A stretch of DNA of 64,000 bases from Bacillus sp. B-jedd (GCF_000821085.1 NZ_CCXR01000001.1:3741001-3805000), one strand, 5' to 3'. Positions 39,243-48,027 are shown, counted from the first letter of the stretch. Notes: a model not told the origin generated them from the letters alone. Translations and numbers: made by a program.

Positions 39243-39307
39243 CGCCCTCGTCAGGACTCGAACCCGAATTTCAAGAACCGGAATCTTGCGTGCTATCCGT
39301 TGCACCA
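39243..39307 (-). pseudogene. Truncated tRNA-Arg(CCG), 3' 65 nt (putative att site)
   Basis: Sixty-five bases identical to the 3' part of the complete tRNA-Arg at 42011-42082, including anticodon and T arms. The 5' acceptor strand (7 nt) is replaced by unrelated sequence, so it cannot fold into a tRNA. With the intact gene it forms a 65-bp direct repeat enclosing an AT-rich insert. Confidence 0.9.
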
Positions 39308-39476
39308 AGGTCAGGTCAAAAGGGCTTCAAATGTTGCTATTTCAATGGTTTAAAGATGTTTGAGTGTTTTTCATTGCGTGTTATTCCTATAAATAATGAT
39401 ACTGGAACATGTTTTTATTTCTATTCTATTATTAAATCAGAACTTTCTCTTCATGGGTATGTTTTTGTCCTATGGT

Positions 39477-41378
39477 TCATCGGCATACATTCTCTTCTAT
39501 ACATAAGTCATCATTTATTTTAATGACTATTATGACAAACAGTTTAAGAATCAGGTAGTAATCTCTCTCATATTGTTGCTCATCATTAGTGTTTGTGCCA
39601 TGTAAGTATTTATTTCGAATATCGTGTCCATTGGTGAATTTCGCTTTATTCAGATAATAATCAAGATAATCTTGCTCATTTCTTGAAAATAAGCTAGCTT
39701 CAAAACAAATAACATTCCGTGTACATAAATTTTCAATCATTTGTTTTATTTCATTAGGGTAATGCCAAAAACTTATTACTTCGTTATAGTACAGTTCCTT
39801 AAGAACAATTATCAATCTTTGATCAACAAATTCTAAGTGTCCCATGTTACTTTCACAAATTAAATTGTTATCGAATAACCATTGCATTCTTTTCAGTTGA
39901 TGATCTTTAAAATGACTCTTAGTTAATTTTTCAGAAATCATCAAGTTAAAAAAATTCTTATATTTCTTTTCATTATTTGGTAGATAAAATATGCCACTCT
40001 GGTCAGAAAACAGTAAAAATGAAGCACTTTCATACCAGTCACTAGAAGAGTAAACATACTTCTTTTTATTGAACGAATTAATATCTTTAATTTTTACACT
40101 TGAGGAGGACATTTGAATTAATTCCTGGTCTATCACCCCATCTTCAATTAGAACCTTATACTGTTTTAGAATTCTATCTATCTCGGGGAGTATAGTTCTA
40201 CACTTCTCGAAATATGTTGCTTCACTCGACGGCATTTTAACAATGAAATCAGAAATTTTAAATTCCTCTTTAAGATAGACATCAAAAAACCATTCAATCA
40301 TTTCTTCTATTCTTACACCAAGAACATTTAAGACATTAACATAACTATATATTTCAGCATCCGACACCATTTCTTTGTAATTAAATGAGTTAGATTGGTA
40401 ATACAAGTGTGCTGCCTGTGTTCTAAATGCTGACTCTAAAGCGCTACTTTCACTTTTTTTAGAATCAAGTTCTAATCGCATAGTTTCATCAAAAAATCCA
40501 AATAGATAAATAAAATTGTTCCAAAGCGTGGGATAATCCAAATTTTCTTCAATCCAATTTCGACTTACCTTAATGTCTGCCGTTCTACCATCCATAGTAA
40601 CTAATACCACTTCTTCTTGGTCTTTCGGATAGGAAATCATTACTCCAGTTTCAATACCTATTCCGTTATTGAAAATTTTTTCTTCCTCTTCTTTAGCTTT
40701 CCTTTTGGCATGTAATTTGATTTTATCAGGTATGCTTAACCCTTTATTTGTTGGGAAGTTTATGATTTTTCTCAGTTCGTTTAAACTAACAAGAGGTGAA
40801 TCAATATATTCATCAATCAACCTTAATGTATCTGTTTCAGTTAAAGATGGTGGCAAATTTAGCTCAACTTCTTTTAAATACTTCGACAGAATAGTCTCTG
40901 CATTTCTGGAGTCCGATAACAATACATCTTTAACTGCTTCATCGAAATAATCAGTCAGTCTCTTAAACTTAAGAAGTGTATAAATATGTACATTTTCTTT
41001 TTCAAGAAATCGTTTAAAAGTATTAATTTCAATTTTTTGATACAACTTATATCTTTCGAAAATTTCAAAGAAGTCATCTGTATGATTAAAGTCAATTTCA
41101 TCATATAGATTGATGAAGTCATCCTTGTGAAAAGCAACGAAAGTCCCAATTTTTCGTTTTATTTTCTTTTCATACGCTTTTAAATCAATACTTGTCTCTT
41201 GAACGATATGGTCACTAAACCTTTCAATGTTTATATACTTTAAAACATTATAAAAGTCTATTAAATCACTGATACCCCATTCGGATTCAAGTGCTTCAGT
41301 ATTAACTTTTTCTATTATTTTTGCTAGTTCCCAATCGCAAGCCATATCATACTCAGAATAGAATTTAATTCCTGACAT
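39477..41378 (-). CDS. Uncharacterised protein with a C-terminal HEPN-like RNxxxH motif
   Basis: I do not recognise the family. It is a 633-residue, highly charged, Lys/Asn/Ile-rich protein without signal peptide or clear membrane segments. The first 260 residues are mostly helical, with a long KLHAKRKAKEEEEK helix. Residues about 270-330 look beta-rich (TGVMISYP, VVLVTMDGRTADIKVSRNW), and the rest is helical again. Close to the C-terminus GHDIRNKYLHG gives R588-N-x3-H593, matching the Rx4-6H catalytic signature of HEPN ribonucleases. The ATG at 41378 is chosen for its AAAGGAG; -10 TATAAT at 41428-41433. It is the only intact gene of the tRNA-Arg island, so an accessory role such as phage defence is plausible but unproven. 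Confidence 0.6.
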   Translation of the reverse strand: MSGIKFYSEYDMACDWELAKIIEKVNTEALESEWGISDLIDFYNVLKYINIERFSDHIVQETSIDLKAYEKKIKRKIGTFVAFHKDDFINLYDEIDFNHTDDFFEIFERYKLYQKIEINTFKRFLEKENVHIYTLLKFKRLTDYFDEAVKDVLLSDSRNAETILSKYLKEVELNLPPSLTETDTLRLIDEYIDSPLVSLNELRKIINFPTNKGLSIPDKIKLHAKRKAKEEEEKIFNNGIGIETGVMISYPKDQEEVVLVTMDGRTADIKVSRNWIEENLDYPTLWNNFIYLFGFFDETMRLELDSKKSESSALESAFRTQAAHLYYQSNSFNYKEMVSDAEIYSYVNVLNVLGVRIEEMIEWFFDVYLKEEFKISDFIVKMPSSEATYFEKCRTILPEIDRILKQYKVLIEDGVIDQELIQMSSSSVKIKDINSFNKKKYVYSSSDWYESASFLLFSDQSGIFYLPNNEKKYKNFFNLMISEKLTKSHFKDHQLKRMQWLFDNNLICESNMGHLEFVDQRLIIVLKELYYNEVISFWHYPNEIKQMIENLCTRNVICFEASLFSRNEQDYLDYYLNKAKFTNGHDIRNKYLHGTNTNDEQQYERDYYLILKLFVIIVIKINDDLCIEENVCR

Positions 41379-41685
41379 AAGTGCTCCTTTTCTAATCATC
41401 CTCTTTATTAACTTTCCCATTACCAAAATTATACTTTATTTCCGAACTAATTTTGAAACAATATTAAGGCATTAATCAACTTTTAAATATTCCTGGTGTG
41501 TGGATAAACCTACTGTGGTTTTTACTGTTAATACACCCATATAAAAAATGTGGAAAATGCGCTCCAAAATACCCATGCTGCTTGTATTCTTTAAGGTTTT
41601 GTATGTGGCGTTTCTCAGCCTTCTTCATGATTTACTTTACGCTTAAGGACATAGTCAGCTTCTTTTTCATTGATAAATAGGTCTT

Positions 41686-41853
41686 TTATTGCCCTGTTCT
41701 GTTCTTTTCTTGCATATAAACATCCAATTCTCTATATACGTAACTCCAGTGTTTTACAACCATCAAAGAAACTTCAAGATCAGCTAAGGCTCTCGAAAAA
41801 CCCTTTAATTCCATCTCATAAAAATGAATGGTATCTGGTGAAAGATCTTTAAT
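41686..41853 (-). pseudogene. Open-frame fragment, possible tyrosine recombinase remnant
   Basis: A 55-codon frame without start codon. It includes LSPDTIHFYEMELKGFSRAL, which recalls the SAM-like N-terminal core-binding domain of phage-type tyrosine recombinases (the LSPxTIxxYxxxL pattern). Upstream in another frame a start (MEGINDVEKKRDN) suggests a frameshift. No catalytic Arg/Tyr region follows, so if it is an integrase, only a fragment survives. The resemblance is short and the call is weak. Confidence 0.35.
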
Positions 41854-41949
41854 TTACATTTGTTGTCCCTTTTCTTCTCGACATCATTTATGCCCTCCAT
41901 TGCGTGGTATTCGTTGCGCGGTATCCACGAATAAAAAGCACCCAAACAA

Positions 41950-41997
41950 AAAAGTTCCTATGCCTGTAGAAAACTCACTACAAACATAGGAACTCAT
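41950..41997 (-). terminator. Terminator of tRNA-Arg
   Basis: Minus-strand stem GAGTTCCTATG / CATAGGAACTT followed by a T-run, a diverged copy of the hairpin at 39187-39236. Confidence 0.75.
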
Positions 41998-42010
41998 TGA
42001 TTTCTTATTA

Positions 42011-42082
42011 CGCCCTCGTCAGGACTCGAACCCGAATTTCAAGAACCGGAATCTTGCGTGCTATCCGTTGCACCACGAGGGC
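42011..42082 (-). tRNA. tRNA-Arg(CCG)
   Basis: 72 nt. Acceptor strands GCCCTCG and CGAGGGC pair, with discriminator G. The anticodon stem CAAGA/TCTTG encloses loop TTCCGGT with anticodon CCG, and GGTTCGAGTCC forms the T arm. CCA is not encoded. It is the intact member of the duplicated pair that flanks the island, and clpP follows in the other direction. Confidence 0.95.
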
Positions 42083-42242
42083 ATTTTTTGCATCACAATT
42101 TCATATTATAGTGGAAAACTATCATCTTTGCAAGTGCAGAATATGTTTAAAATGGGGAACGTTGGGTAAGATGGATGACATGGAAATGTTAGGCCGAATC
42201 TGCTCGGCAGCAGAATAATTTGCTTTGTTGTCGAGCGATTTG

Positions 42243-42272
42243 TTTGACCTTCATTGACCATCATTGTATGAT
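42243..42272 (+). promoter_or_regulatory. clpP promoter with CtsR operator
   Basis: TTTGACCTTCATTGACC (42243-42259) is the reverse complement of the CtsR heptad repeat GGTCAAA-N3-GGTCAAA with one mismatch. It covers the -35 TTGACC (42244-42249). The -10 is TATGAT (42267-42272), 17 bp away. Binding of the heat-shock repressor CtsR would block RNA polymerase and be relieved on heat stress. Confidence 0.88.
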
Positions 42273-42317
42273 AATTACATAAGGAATCTATAAAAATGTT
42301 CCTAAGGAGGCAATTTC

Positions 42318-42920
42318 ATGAATTTAATCCCTACAGTCATTGAACAGACAAACCGGGGCGAAAGAGCATACGATATATATTCCCGCCTGTTGAAGGACCG
42401 GATCATCATGCTCGGAAGCGGGATTGACGACCATGTCGCCAACTCAATCGTAGCTCAGCTCCTGTTCCTTGAGGCGGAAAACCCTGAAAAGGATATTTCC
42501 ATCTACATCAACTCACCGGGCGGAAGCATTACGGCCGGTATGGCTATTTATGACACAATGCAATTCATCAAGCCGGACGTACAGACAATTTGTATCGGTA
42601 TGGCTGCTTCAATGGGTGCCTTCCTTCTGGCAGCCGGCACTAAAGGCAAGCGTTATGCCCTTCCAAACGCGGAAGTGATGATCCATCAGCCGCTTGGAGG
42701 CGCGCAAGGCCAGGCAACCGAAATCGAAATTGCCGCCAAGCGCATCCTGTTCCTCCGCGACAAGCTGAACACAATCCTGGCAGAACGCACTGGCCAGCCG
42801 CTTGAAGTCATTGCCAAGGACACAGACCGCGACAACTTCATGACTGCAGAGCGCGCGAAAGAGTACGGCCTAGTCGACCAAATCATTACGCGCAACGAAG
42901 TCGAAAAGAAAAAAGACTAA
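42318..42920 (+). CDS. clpP: ATP-dependent Clp protease proteolytic subunit
   Basis: A 200-residue serine peptidase forming the tetradecameric chamber of ClpCP/ClpXP. The catalytic triad is Ser98 (GMAASMG), His123 (MIHQPLGG) and Asp172 (DRDNF). AAGGAGG lies 7 nt before the ATG. Transcribed alone under a CtsR-controlled promoter, with a terminator behind it. ClpXP degrades proteins tagged by the tmRNA encoded in this window as well as many regulators. Confidence 0.98.
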   Translation: MNLIPTVIEQTNRGERAYDIYSRLLKDRIIMLGSGIDDHVANSIVAQLLFLEAENPEKDISIYINSPGGSITAGMAIYDTMQFIKPDVQTICIGMAASMGAFLLAAGTKGKRYALPNAEVMIHQPLGGAQGQATEIEIAAKRILFLRDKLNTILAERTGQPLEVIAKDTDRDNFMTAERAKEYGLVDQIITRNEVEKKKD

Positions 42921-42934
42921 CATTTTGCAACGTC

Positions 42935-42970
42935 GGCCCGCTTCCTAATGGAGGCGGGTTTTGTTATTTT
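42935..42970 (+). terminator. Terminator of clpP
   Basis: GCCCGC / GCGGGT stem with an 11-nt loop followed by TTTTGTTATTTT, 15 bp after the stop. Confidence 0.85.
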
Positions 42971-43136
42971 ACAAAGACTGCACACTAATTTCCTTCTATG
43001 CACCTCAAAAAAGGACCCTTTTCCCTCTTTGATCGATGGCAATAAACTGTAGTCTTAACAATAGCTTTTCTCGCAAACCACTTGTATAATTTGTAAAAAG
43101 TGGCCCCTAAAAAAAGTTAACGAGTACATATATATA

Positions 43137-43438
43137 GGCCGAGTTAATGAATGTGACATTAGTTGATTGTAGCGGAAGGCACGAAGACTCCTCGAAAATG
43201 CTATCGCATTTCCTTCGTGCAAAGCCCATTCGAAGAAGCTGGTTGTCCTGTGGGAGCAGTGGGACAGGTGAGACCCCACAGTCGCAGAATGCGACGAGGA
43301 GGCTCACCGCCCGCCCCACGGAAAGCGAAGTGCCTCGTGACAGGCAAAAACCGCTGTCCCTGCGATGATTATTCTGGAAGCTTTCCTTTGTGAAGCACAA
43401 ATCAACATTCCTTTTGAGTATCAACTTTTAATTTAACC
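43137..43438. repeat. MITE-like structured repeat, copy 3 (long, inverted orientation)
   Basis: The same family as 70-253 in the opposite orientation: AGTTGATTGTAGCGGAAGGC at one side, AGGTGAGACCCCACAG and GAGGAGGCTCACCGCCCGCC inside, AAATCAACA at the other side. The ends are degenerate (GGCCGAGTTAA / TTAACC). About 80 extra bases are inserted after GACTCC, making this copy roughly 300 bp long. It lies between clpP and a small membrane-protein gene. Confidence 0.75.
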
Positions 43439-43467
43439 TACAGAAGATGCATTAAGAAGGAGGAAAT

Positions 43468-43767
43468 ATGACTAAAAGATACTATTATTTAATCGCTTTC
43501 CTTACTTCTTTTACCACTTTTATTGTATTTTCTTTTATCAATTGGTATCAAGGGAGCGCTCTTGCTGTTTCATTCCATGAATGGAAGTACACGGCTAAGT
43601 TCTCTTATCTATTTGGAAACCCAATGGAACCTAAAGATATTTCACAATTGGACTACTTTGTGTATTCGGCCAAGCATTATCCTATACTAACCTTGATCAT
43701 GCTCATAAGTTTGTTTTTTGTGGCATTCAGTCTAATAAAATTGCGTAAATCTTCACCTGCAAAATAA
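43468..43767 (+). CDS. Small membrane protein, DUF4306-like
   Basis: A 99-residue protein with two transmembrane helices (about 6-28 and 72-92). The loop between them contains WYQGSALAVSFHEWKYTAKFS, which resembles the DUF4306 family (B. subtilis YjdJ type) as I recall it. The loop is probably extracytoplasmic. Function unknown. AAGGAGG precedes the ATG. A bidirectional terminator separates it from the convergent crh. Confidence 0.65.
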   Translation: MTKRYYYLIAFLTSFTTFIVFSFINWYQGSALAVSFHEWKYTAKFSYLFGNPMEPKDISQLDYFVYSAKHYPILTLIMLISLFFVAFSLIKLRKSSPAK

Positions 43768-43770
43768 GAA

Positions 43771-43811
43771 AGCGGATTCAACCCAGACGAGGGGGAATCC
43801 GCTTTTTTTAT
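43771..43811. terminator. Bidirectional terminator between the DUF4306-like gene and crh
   Basis: Stem AAGCGGATTC / GGAATCCGCTT flanked by an A-run and TTTTTTT, between convergent genes. Confidence 0.88.
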
Positions 43812-44065
43812 TCTTCGTTTTGGACGTATTGGGCGAGGGCTTCAACTGCGGCTTGCTCGTCGTGGCCATCGGCTTCGATGGTGATGGTGGTGCCGGTGCT
43901 GACAGCGAGGCTCATGAGGCCCATGATGCTTTTGGCGTTCACCTTTTTACCTTCTTTGAGTAAGTATATTTCTGATGAAAAACGGTTCGCCTCTTGCACA
44001 AAGAGGGCAGCCGGCCGCGCTTGGAGGCCGGTCTTTAACTTCACTTCCACTTCTTTTTCTACCAT
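43808..44065 (-). CDS. crh: HPr-like catabolite repression protein Crh
   Basis: An 85-residue HPr homologue. Position 15 is Gln (GLQARPAA) rather than the phosphorylatable His of HPr, which is the defining feature of Crh, while Ser46 (AKSIMG) is kept as the target of HPr kinase. Ser46-phosphorylated Crh assists CcpA in carbon catabolite repression and regulates the methylglyoxal synthase in B. subtilis. HprK, its kinase, is encoded 11 kb away in this window. GAGGAGG precedes the ATG. It is the last gene of the yvcI-rapZ-yvcK-whiA-crh cluster. Confidence 0.96.
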   Translation of the reverse strand: MVEKEVEVKLKTGLQARPAALFVQEANRFSSEIYLLKEGKKVNAKSIMGLMSLAVSTGTTITIEADGHDEQAAVEALAQYVQNEE

Positions 44066-44081
44066 TTCGTTTCTTCCTCCT

Positions 44082-44219
44082 CTATTTCTCTATTGCGGCA
44101 GCTGCTGCCTCATTCAAATTGATACTAAATGGCTCCCCTGGTGCCTGCCATGGCGCAGAAACAGTGGTCCATTGCGCGATGTTTTGGACCCACGGAGCTC
44201 CTTTAGTAAGTACCTCCAT
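44082..44219 (-). CDS. Possible 45-residue ORF between whiA and crh
   Basis: An open frame from an ATG at 44219 encodes a peptide beginning MEVLTKGAPWVQN and ending in an Ala-rich helix, stopping 5 bp before the crh ribosome site. No Shine-Dalgarno is seen before the ATG, and the frame extends back into whiA. It may be a translated spacer or nothing. I recognise no family. Confidence 0.2.
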   Translation of the reverse strand: MEVLTKGAPWVQNIAQWTTVSAPWQAPGEPFSINLNEAAAAAIEK

Positions 44220-44241
44220 ATTTATGTCGCCACAGGCTGAT

Positions 44242-45189
44242 TTATCCCTGCGGCAGTTCGGCGGCTCTAAGCTTTTCAGCGATTTCGTCGATTTTCCGCA
44301 GACGGTGGTTGATGCCAGATTTGCTAATCGTGCCGCCTGAGACCATTTCACCTAATTCTTTCAGGGTGACATCCTGATAGGCGACCCGGAGTTCAGCGAT
44401 TTCCCTAAGTCTTTCCGGCAAAATCTGCAGGCCGACGGTTCTGTCAATGAAGCGGATATTTTCCACCTGTCTCAACGAGGCGCCGATTGTTTTATTCAAG
44501 TTTGCTGTTTCACAATTGACCAGACGGTTAACCGAGTTCCGCATGTCCCTGACAATCCGGACATCCTCGAACCTGAGTAAAGCATTATGTGCACCGATGA
44601 CATTCAGGAATTCGGTGATTTTTTCTGCTTCTTTTAAGTAGGTGATATAGCCTTTTTTGCGTTCAAGCGTTTTGCTGTTTAAGCCGAACGTATTCATCAG
44701 CTCGCACAACGAGTCATTATGCTGCTTGTACAATGAGGCGATTTCCAAGTGGTAGGAAGAAGTTTCCGGATTGTTGACCGATCCCCCCGCCAGGAACGCC
44801 CCGCGTAAATAGGACCGCCGGCAGCATTTCTTTTTAACTAGCTCAGGCGAAATATCATGGATAATTGTAAAGCCTTCGCCCACAATCATTAAATCCTCGA
44901 GAATCTCTTTTGTCTCCTGTGCGAGCCGGACAATATAGACGTTATTTTTTTTCAGCCGCATCTTTTTCCGGACGAGCAATTCAACCTGGATGGGATAATG
45001 CTTTTTAATCAGCGTATAAATCCTTCTCGCGATGGCAGCATTCTCTGTCTGGATATCCACCGTCAGCTTCCGGTTGGAAAAGGAAAGCGAACCATTCATC
45101 CTAATCAGGGCGGAAAGTTCCGCTTTGCCGCAGCAAGGCTTTACTTCCAGATTCGTCAATTCTTTTTTCGTTTCTGAAGCAAAAGACAA
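44242..45189 (-). CDS. whiA: DNA-binding protein WhiA
   Basis: A 315-residue protein. The N-terminal part is a degenerate LAGLIDADG homing-endonuclease-like fold ([14 protein letters not shown] is the remnant motif), and the C-terminal helix-turn-helix lies at about residues 235-305. In Bacillus it influences cell division and chromosome segregation without acting as a classical transcription factor; in actinomycetes it is a sporulation regulator. The TTG at 45189 ([11 protein letters not shown]) is used because GGAGGTGAGG precedes it; the ATG at 45222 has no site. Follows yvcK in the conserved order. Confidence 0.95.
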   Translation of the reverse strand: MSFASETKKELTNLEVKPCCGKAELSALIRMNGSLSFSNRKLTVDIQTENAAIARRIYTLIKKHYPIQVELLVRKKMRLKKNNVYIVRLAQETKEILEDLMIVGEGFTIIHDISPELVKKKCCRRSYLRGAFLAGGSVNNPETSSYHLEIASLYKQHNDSLCELMNTFGLNSKTLERKKGYITYLKEAEKITEFLNVIGAHNALLRFEDVRIVRDMRNSVNRLVNCETANLNKTIGASLRQVENIRFIDRTVGLQILPERLREIAELRVAYQDVTLKELGEMVSGGTISKSGINHRLRKIDEIAEKLRAAELPQG

Positions 45190-45411
45190 TTCCTCACCTC
45201 CAGGCCAAGCAAACGGTTGCATGGCAGCTACTATTTTTTACGGGCCAGCCCGCTTATTAGTTTCACTTTTTTGCAAAATAAGTAACGTTAAATCTGTGGC
45301 AACCCGCTTAACCGGCTTTTTCTTTTGCAAAAAAATGCATTTTCAAAGTCAGGCTAAACGGTCGTTCTCTTTATGCTAATAGTTTTTACTTTTGCAATAG
45401 GGCAGTCCAGA

Positions 45412-46392
45412 TTAAGCTAACCCGTTCTTTTCCGATTCTTCGACAATCATGTCATAAAGAATGGCGGATACCTTCTTTGTGTCATGGCGGAGGGCGGTGC
45501 CATCCTGGACGGCAATCTCGGCGTAGACAACCTCAATGCCTAGCTCAAGCAGGCGCTCTGTGTCATATTTGACCGGATGTGCTTTTTCCTCTTTATAAAG
45601 AAGCTGGATATGCTCATCAATCTCTTCATTGTTGACGAGGATTGTATCGATGAACGAGCAGCCCATATGCCGGTAAATGGCTGTAACATGGTCGCTCGCT
45701 GTATAGCCGAACGTTTCTCCAGCCTGGGTCATCAGATTGCAAATATATACTTTCCGGGCCTTGGCGCGGCACACTTCATCACCGAGCTGTTGGACGAGCA
45801 GGTTAGGCAAAATGCTTGTGTACAAGCTTCCCGGGCCAATAATGATCATATCCGCCTGCCTGATTGCCTGGAGTGTTTCCGGAAGCGGCTGGATATCAGC
45901 GGGTGTCAGGTAGACCCGTTTAATTTTTTTGCCCGAATAAGGGATTTTCGATTCCCCGGATACAACAGTGCCGTCTTCCATTTCAGCATGCAGGACAACA
46001 CTGTTCACTGCCGCTGGAAGCACTTTGCCCCTTACGTTCAGGACTTTGCTCATTTCCTGGATGGCATGTGTGAAATTGCCGGTAATCGAAGCCATCGCCG
46101 CCAAAATCAAATTGCCGAGCGAATGGCCGGATAATTCATTGGAAGTCGAAAAACGGTGCTGGAACATTTCCTCCACAAGCGGCTCAACGTCCGACAGCGC
46201 AGCCAGCACATTCCGGACATCACCAGGGGGTGGAATATTCAAGTCTTCGCGGAGCCTTCCTGAGCTCCCGCCATCATCGGCAACGGTTACAATCGCCGTA
46301 ATATCAACCGGATAACGTTTCAGCCCTCTTAAAAGGACTGGCAACCCGGTGCCGCCTCCGATGATGACAACTTTAGGTATCGGTTTAGTCAT
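45412..46392 (-). CDS. yvcK: Gluconeogenesis factor YvcK/CofD-like protein
   Basis: A 326-residue CofD-fold protein with an N-terminal [17 protein letters not shown] and [12 protein letters not shown]. In B. subtilis it is needed for growth on gluconeogenic carbon sources and for localisation of PBP1; it binds UDP-sugars. The phrase [15 protein letters not shown] is characteristic. Its start overlaps the rapZ stop by ATGA, so the two are coupled. Confidence 0.95.
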   Translation of the reverse strand: MTKPIPKVVIIGGGTGLPVLLRGLKRYPVDITAIVTVADDGGSSGRLREDLNIPPPGDVRNVLAALSDVEPLVEEMFQHRFSTSNELSGHSLGNLILAAMASITGNFTHAIQEMSKVLNVRGKVLPAAVNSVVLHAEMEDGTVVSGESKIPYSGKKIKRVYLTPADIQPLPETLQAIRQADMIIIGPGSLYTSILPNLLVQQLGDEVCRAKARKVYICNLMTQAGETFGYTASDHVTAIYRHMGCSFIDTILVNNEEIDEHIQLLYKEEKAHPVKYDTERLLELGIEVVYAEIAVQDGTALRHDTKKVSAILYDMIVEESEKNGLA

Positions 46393-47282
46393 GTTGTCGG
46401 TTCCTTTCGCTTTGCAATATCCCGATGCGAAACGATTGTCTTATATTCATTTTCAAAATAGTGGCCAATATATTCGGCTAAGGTCACCGAACGGTGCTGG
46501 CCGCCTGTGCAGCCAATCGCAATCACAAGCTGCGACTTCCCTTCCCTTTTGTAATGAGGAAGCATGAATGTCAGCAAATCGGTCACTTTTGCAAGAAATT
46601 TCTGTGTTTCGTTCCATTTCAGCACATACTCCGACACTTCCGACTCAAGCCCCGTTTTCGGCCTCATATGCTCGATATAATGGGGATTCGGAAGAAAACG
46701 GACATCAAAGACGAGATCCGCGTCAATCGGAAGTCCATGCTTAAATCCGAATGATACCACATTGACAGTGAAAACGGGCTGATTATCCTTTGAAAATTCA
46801 CTGAGAATTTTTTCCCGCAGCTCCCTTGGCTTCAGGTCACTAGTATTGTAAATAACCTGGGCCCTGCCCTTCATCTCCTCTAGCAGCTCGCGCTCAAGCC
46901 TGATCCCTTCAAGCGGAAGCCCGGATTTCGCAAGCGGATGGGATCTGCGCGTTTCTTTATATCTTCTGACAAGCGCCGAGTCATCCGCATTCAGGAACAG
47001 GATTTTCGGGGTGACCCAATCCGTTTCCGCCAGTTCATCAAGTGCTTTGAACAGGTGGTCGAAAAACTCCCTGCCCCGCAAGTCCATGACAAGCGCGACC
47101 TTGTTCATCTTGTTTCCGGATTCCTTCATTAGTTCAAGAAATTTCGGCAAAAGGGTCGGCGGCAGATTATCGACGCAAAAAAAGCCAAGATCTTCAAAAC
47201 TTTGGATTGCGACGGTCTTGCCCGCTCCCGACATGCCTGTAATAATCACCATTTGTGTTTCATTTACCGAGCCGGTGCTCAT
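46389..47282 (-). CDS. rapZ: RNase adapter protein RapZ (YvcJ)
   Basis: A 297-residue P-loop protein. Walker A is at residues 16-23 (GMSGAGKT), followed by an N-terminal kinase-like domain and a C-terminal domain with the conserved [11 protein letters not shown]. It binds and hydrolyses nucleotides. In enterobacteria it guides RNase E to a small RNA controlling glucosamine-6-P synthase; in B. subtilis YvcJ affects competence. The ATG at 47282 follows AGGGGGA; the upstream in-frame start at 47345 is rejected. Confidence 0.95.
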   Translation of the reverse strand: MSTGSVNETQMVIITGMSGAGKTVAIQSFEDLGFFCVDNLPPTLLPKFLELMKESGNKMNKVALVMDLRGREFFDHLFKALDELAETDWVTPKILFLNADDSALVRRYKETRRSHPLAKSGLPLEGIRLERELLEEMKGRAQVIYNTSDLKPRELREKILSEFSKDNQPVFTVNVVSFGFKHGLPIDADLVFDVRFLPNPHYIEHMRPKTGLESEVSEYVLKWNETQKFLAKVTDLLTFMLPHYKREGKSQLVIAIGCTGGQHRSVTLAEYIGHYFENEYKTIVSHRDIAKRKEPTT

Positions 47283-47407
47283 ATTTATCCCCCTTATTAA
47301 AACTGATCTCCGCTTGTTGTTCGGCCCCGCGGAACGGCAGGGCATTTAGGAACGCATGGTACAATTCCGAACACTGCCGATACAGGCTCCATTTTTTGCA
47401 GAATAAA

Positions 47408-47866
47408 TCAGCCTGGATCGAGCCTGTAACCGATTAATTCGAACTCAGGCGTATATGTGAATGTTCCAAATATCATATCGCTTCCATGAATCATATAATC
47501 AAGAATATGATAATCGCCAGGTGCCATCGGCAGTTCGGCCAGTTTGTCGGCTGGCTGCCACTTCAAAATCCCTTCCTGGCAGCTTTCGAGTGGTTTACCT
47601 TCGAAATCCTTCGAGAAAAAGGTGAACATCATCCATTCATTCACGGTTTTCCCGCCTTCCTGAATGACGATGGTGAACACGCCTTTCAGCTTCGGATGCT
47701 TCAAATAAATCCCGGTTTCTTCCCGGTATTCACGGATACAGGCGTCACGGACGGATTCACCGGTTTCCATTTTCCCTCCCGGTGCCGACCACCAGCCCCG
47801 CCGCGGTTTCTGCAGCAGGAATATATCATTGTCTTTCATTAGCACACAATTTGCGACTCTTTGCAC
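47408..47866 (-). CDS. yvcI: Nudix hydrolase YvcI (8-oxo-dGTPase-like)
   Basis: About 152 residues. The Nudix box reads GGKMETGESVRDACIREY then REETGI (about residues 32-54). B. subtilis YvcI is recalled as a Nudix protein of the same operon; the substrate here is unknown. The GTG at 47866 is preferred because GAGGTGG precedes it and the protein then starts VQRVANCVL like relatives. ATG codons at 47905 and 47884 are alternatives, since the promoter lies just upstream. It is the first gene of the rapZ-yvcK-whiA-crh operon. Confidence 0.85.
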   Translation of the reverse strand: MQRVANCVLMKDNDIFLLQKPRRGWWSAPGGKMETGESVRDACIREYREETGIYLKHPKLKGVFTIVIQEGGKTVNEWMMFTFFSKDFEGKPLESCQEGILKWQPADKLAELPMAPGDYHILDYMIHGSDMIFGTFTYTPEFELIGYRLDPG

Positions 47867-47931
47867 TGCTTCCACCTCAATCATCGCCAAGACTGACTGG
47901 CTCATTGGCCAACCAACTGTTCATTCCATAC

Positions 47932-47960
47932 ATTATACTATTTTTTACATGCACTCACAA
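47932..47960 (-). promoter_or_regulatory. SigA promoter of the yvcI-rapZ-yvcK-whiA-crh operon
   Basis: Minus strand -35 TTGTGA (47955-47960), 17-bp spacer, -10 TATAAT (47932-47937), about 20 bp before the first possible start codon. Confidence 0.8.
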
Positions 47961-47997
47961 TGAACGGAAATCAAGATTTCCCATCTGCAAAAAGGCA

Positions 47998-48027
47998 AAA
48001 AAAAGGGCACGGGCCGAGGCCCGTGCT
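47998..48027 (-). terminator. Terminator between trxB and yvcI
   Basis: Minus-strand stem GCACGGGCC / GGCCCGTGC with a 2-nt loop extended by closing bases, followed by CCTTTTTTTT. It ends the trxB transcript about 175 bp after its stop; the AT-rich stretch between (48040-48200) shows no other feature. Confidence 0.88.

Larger units (their letters stand above)
39243..42075. mobile_element. Small genomic island in tRNA-Arg(CCG)
   Basis: A 65-bp perfect direct repeat (39243-39307 and 42011-42075), derived from tRNA-Arg, bounds about 2.7 kb of DNA that is visibly more AT-rich than both flanks. The island contains one large gene of unknown function and decayed sequence. The intact tRNA at the right end, and the fragment plus terminator at the left end, are what site-specific integration into a tRNA 3' end leaves. 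No functional integrase is present. A 15-bp near-repeat CATTGCGTGKTATTC occurs inside each end (39372-39386, 41898-41912). A tandem tRNA duplication is an alternative. Confidence 0.75.

Noticed and set aside
41498..41680. 60-codon plus-strand hydrophobic frame in the tRNA island
   Set aside because: Cys/Phe-rich translation of AT-rich DNA, no ribosome site, no recognisable pattern.
43163..43393. Small plus- and minus-strand frames in the 43.1-43.4 kb GC-rich stretch
   Set aside because: They overlap the MITE-like structured repeat, which has no coding capacity in its other copies.
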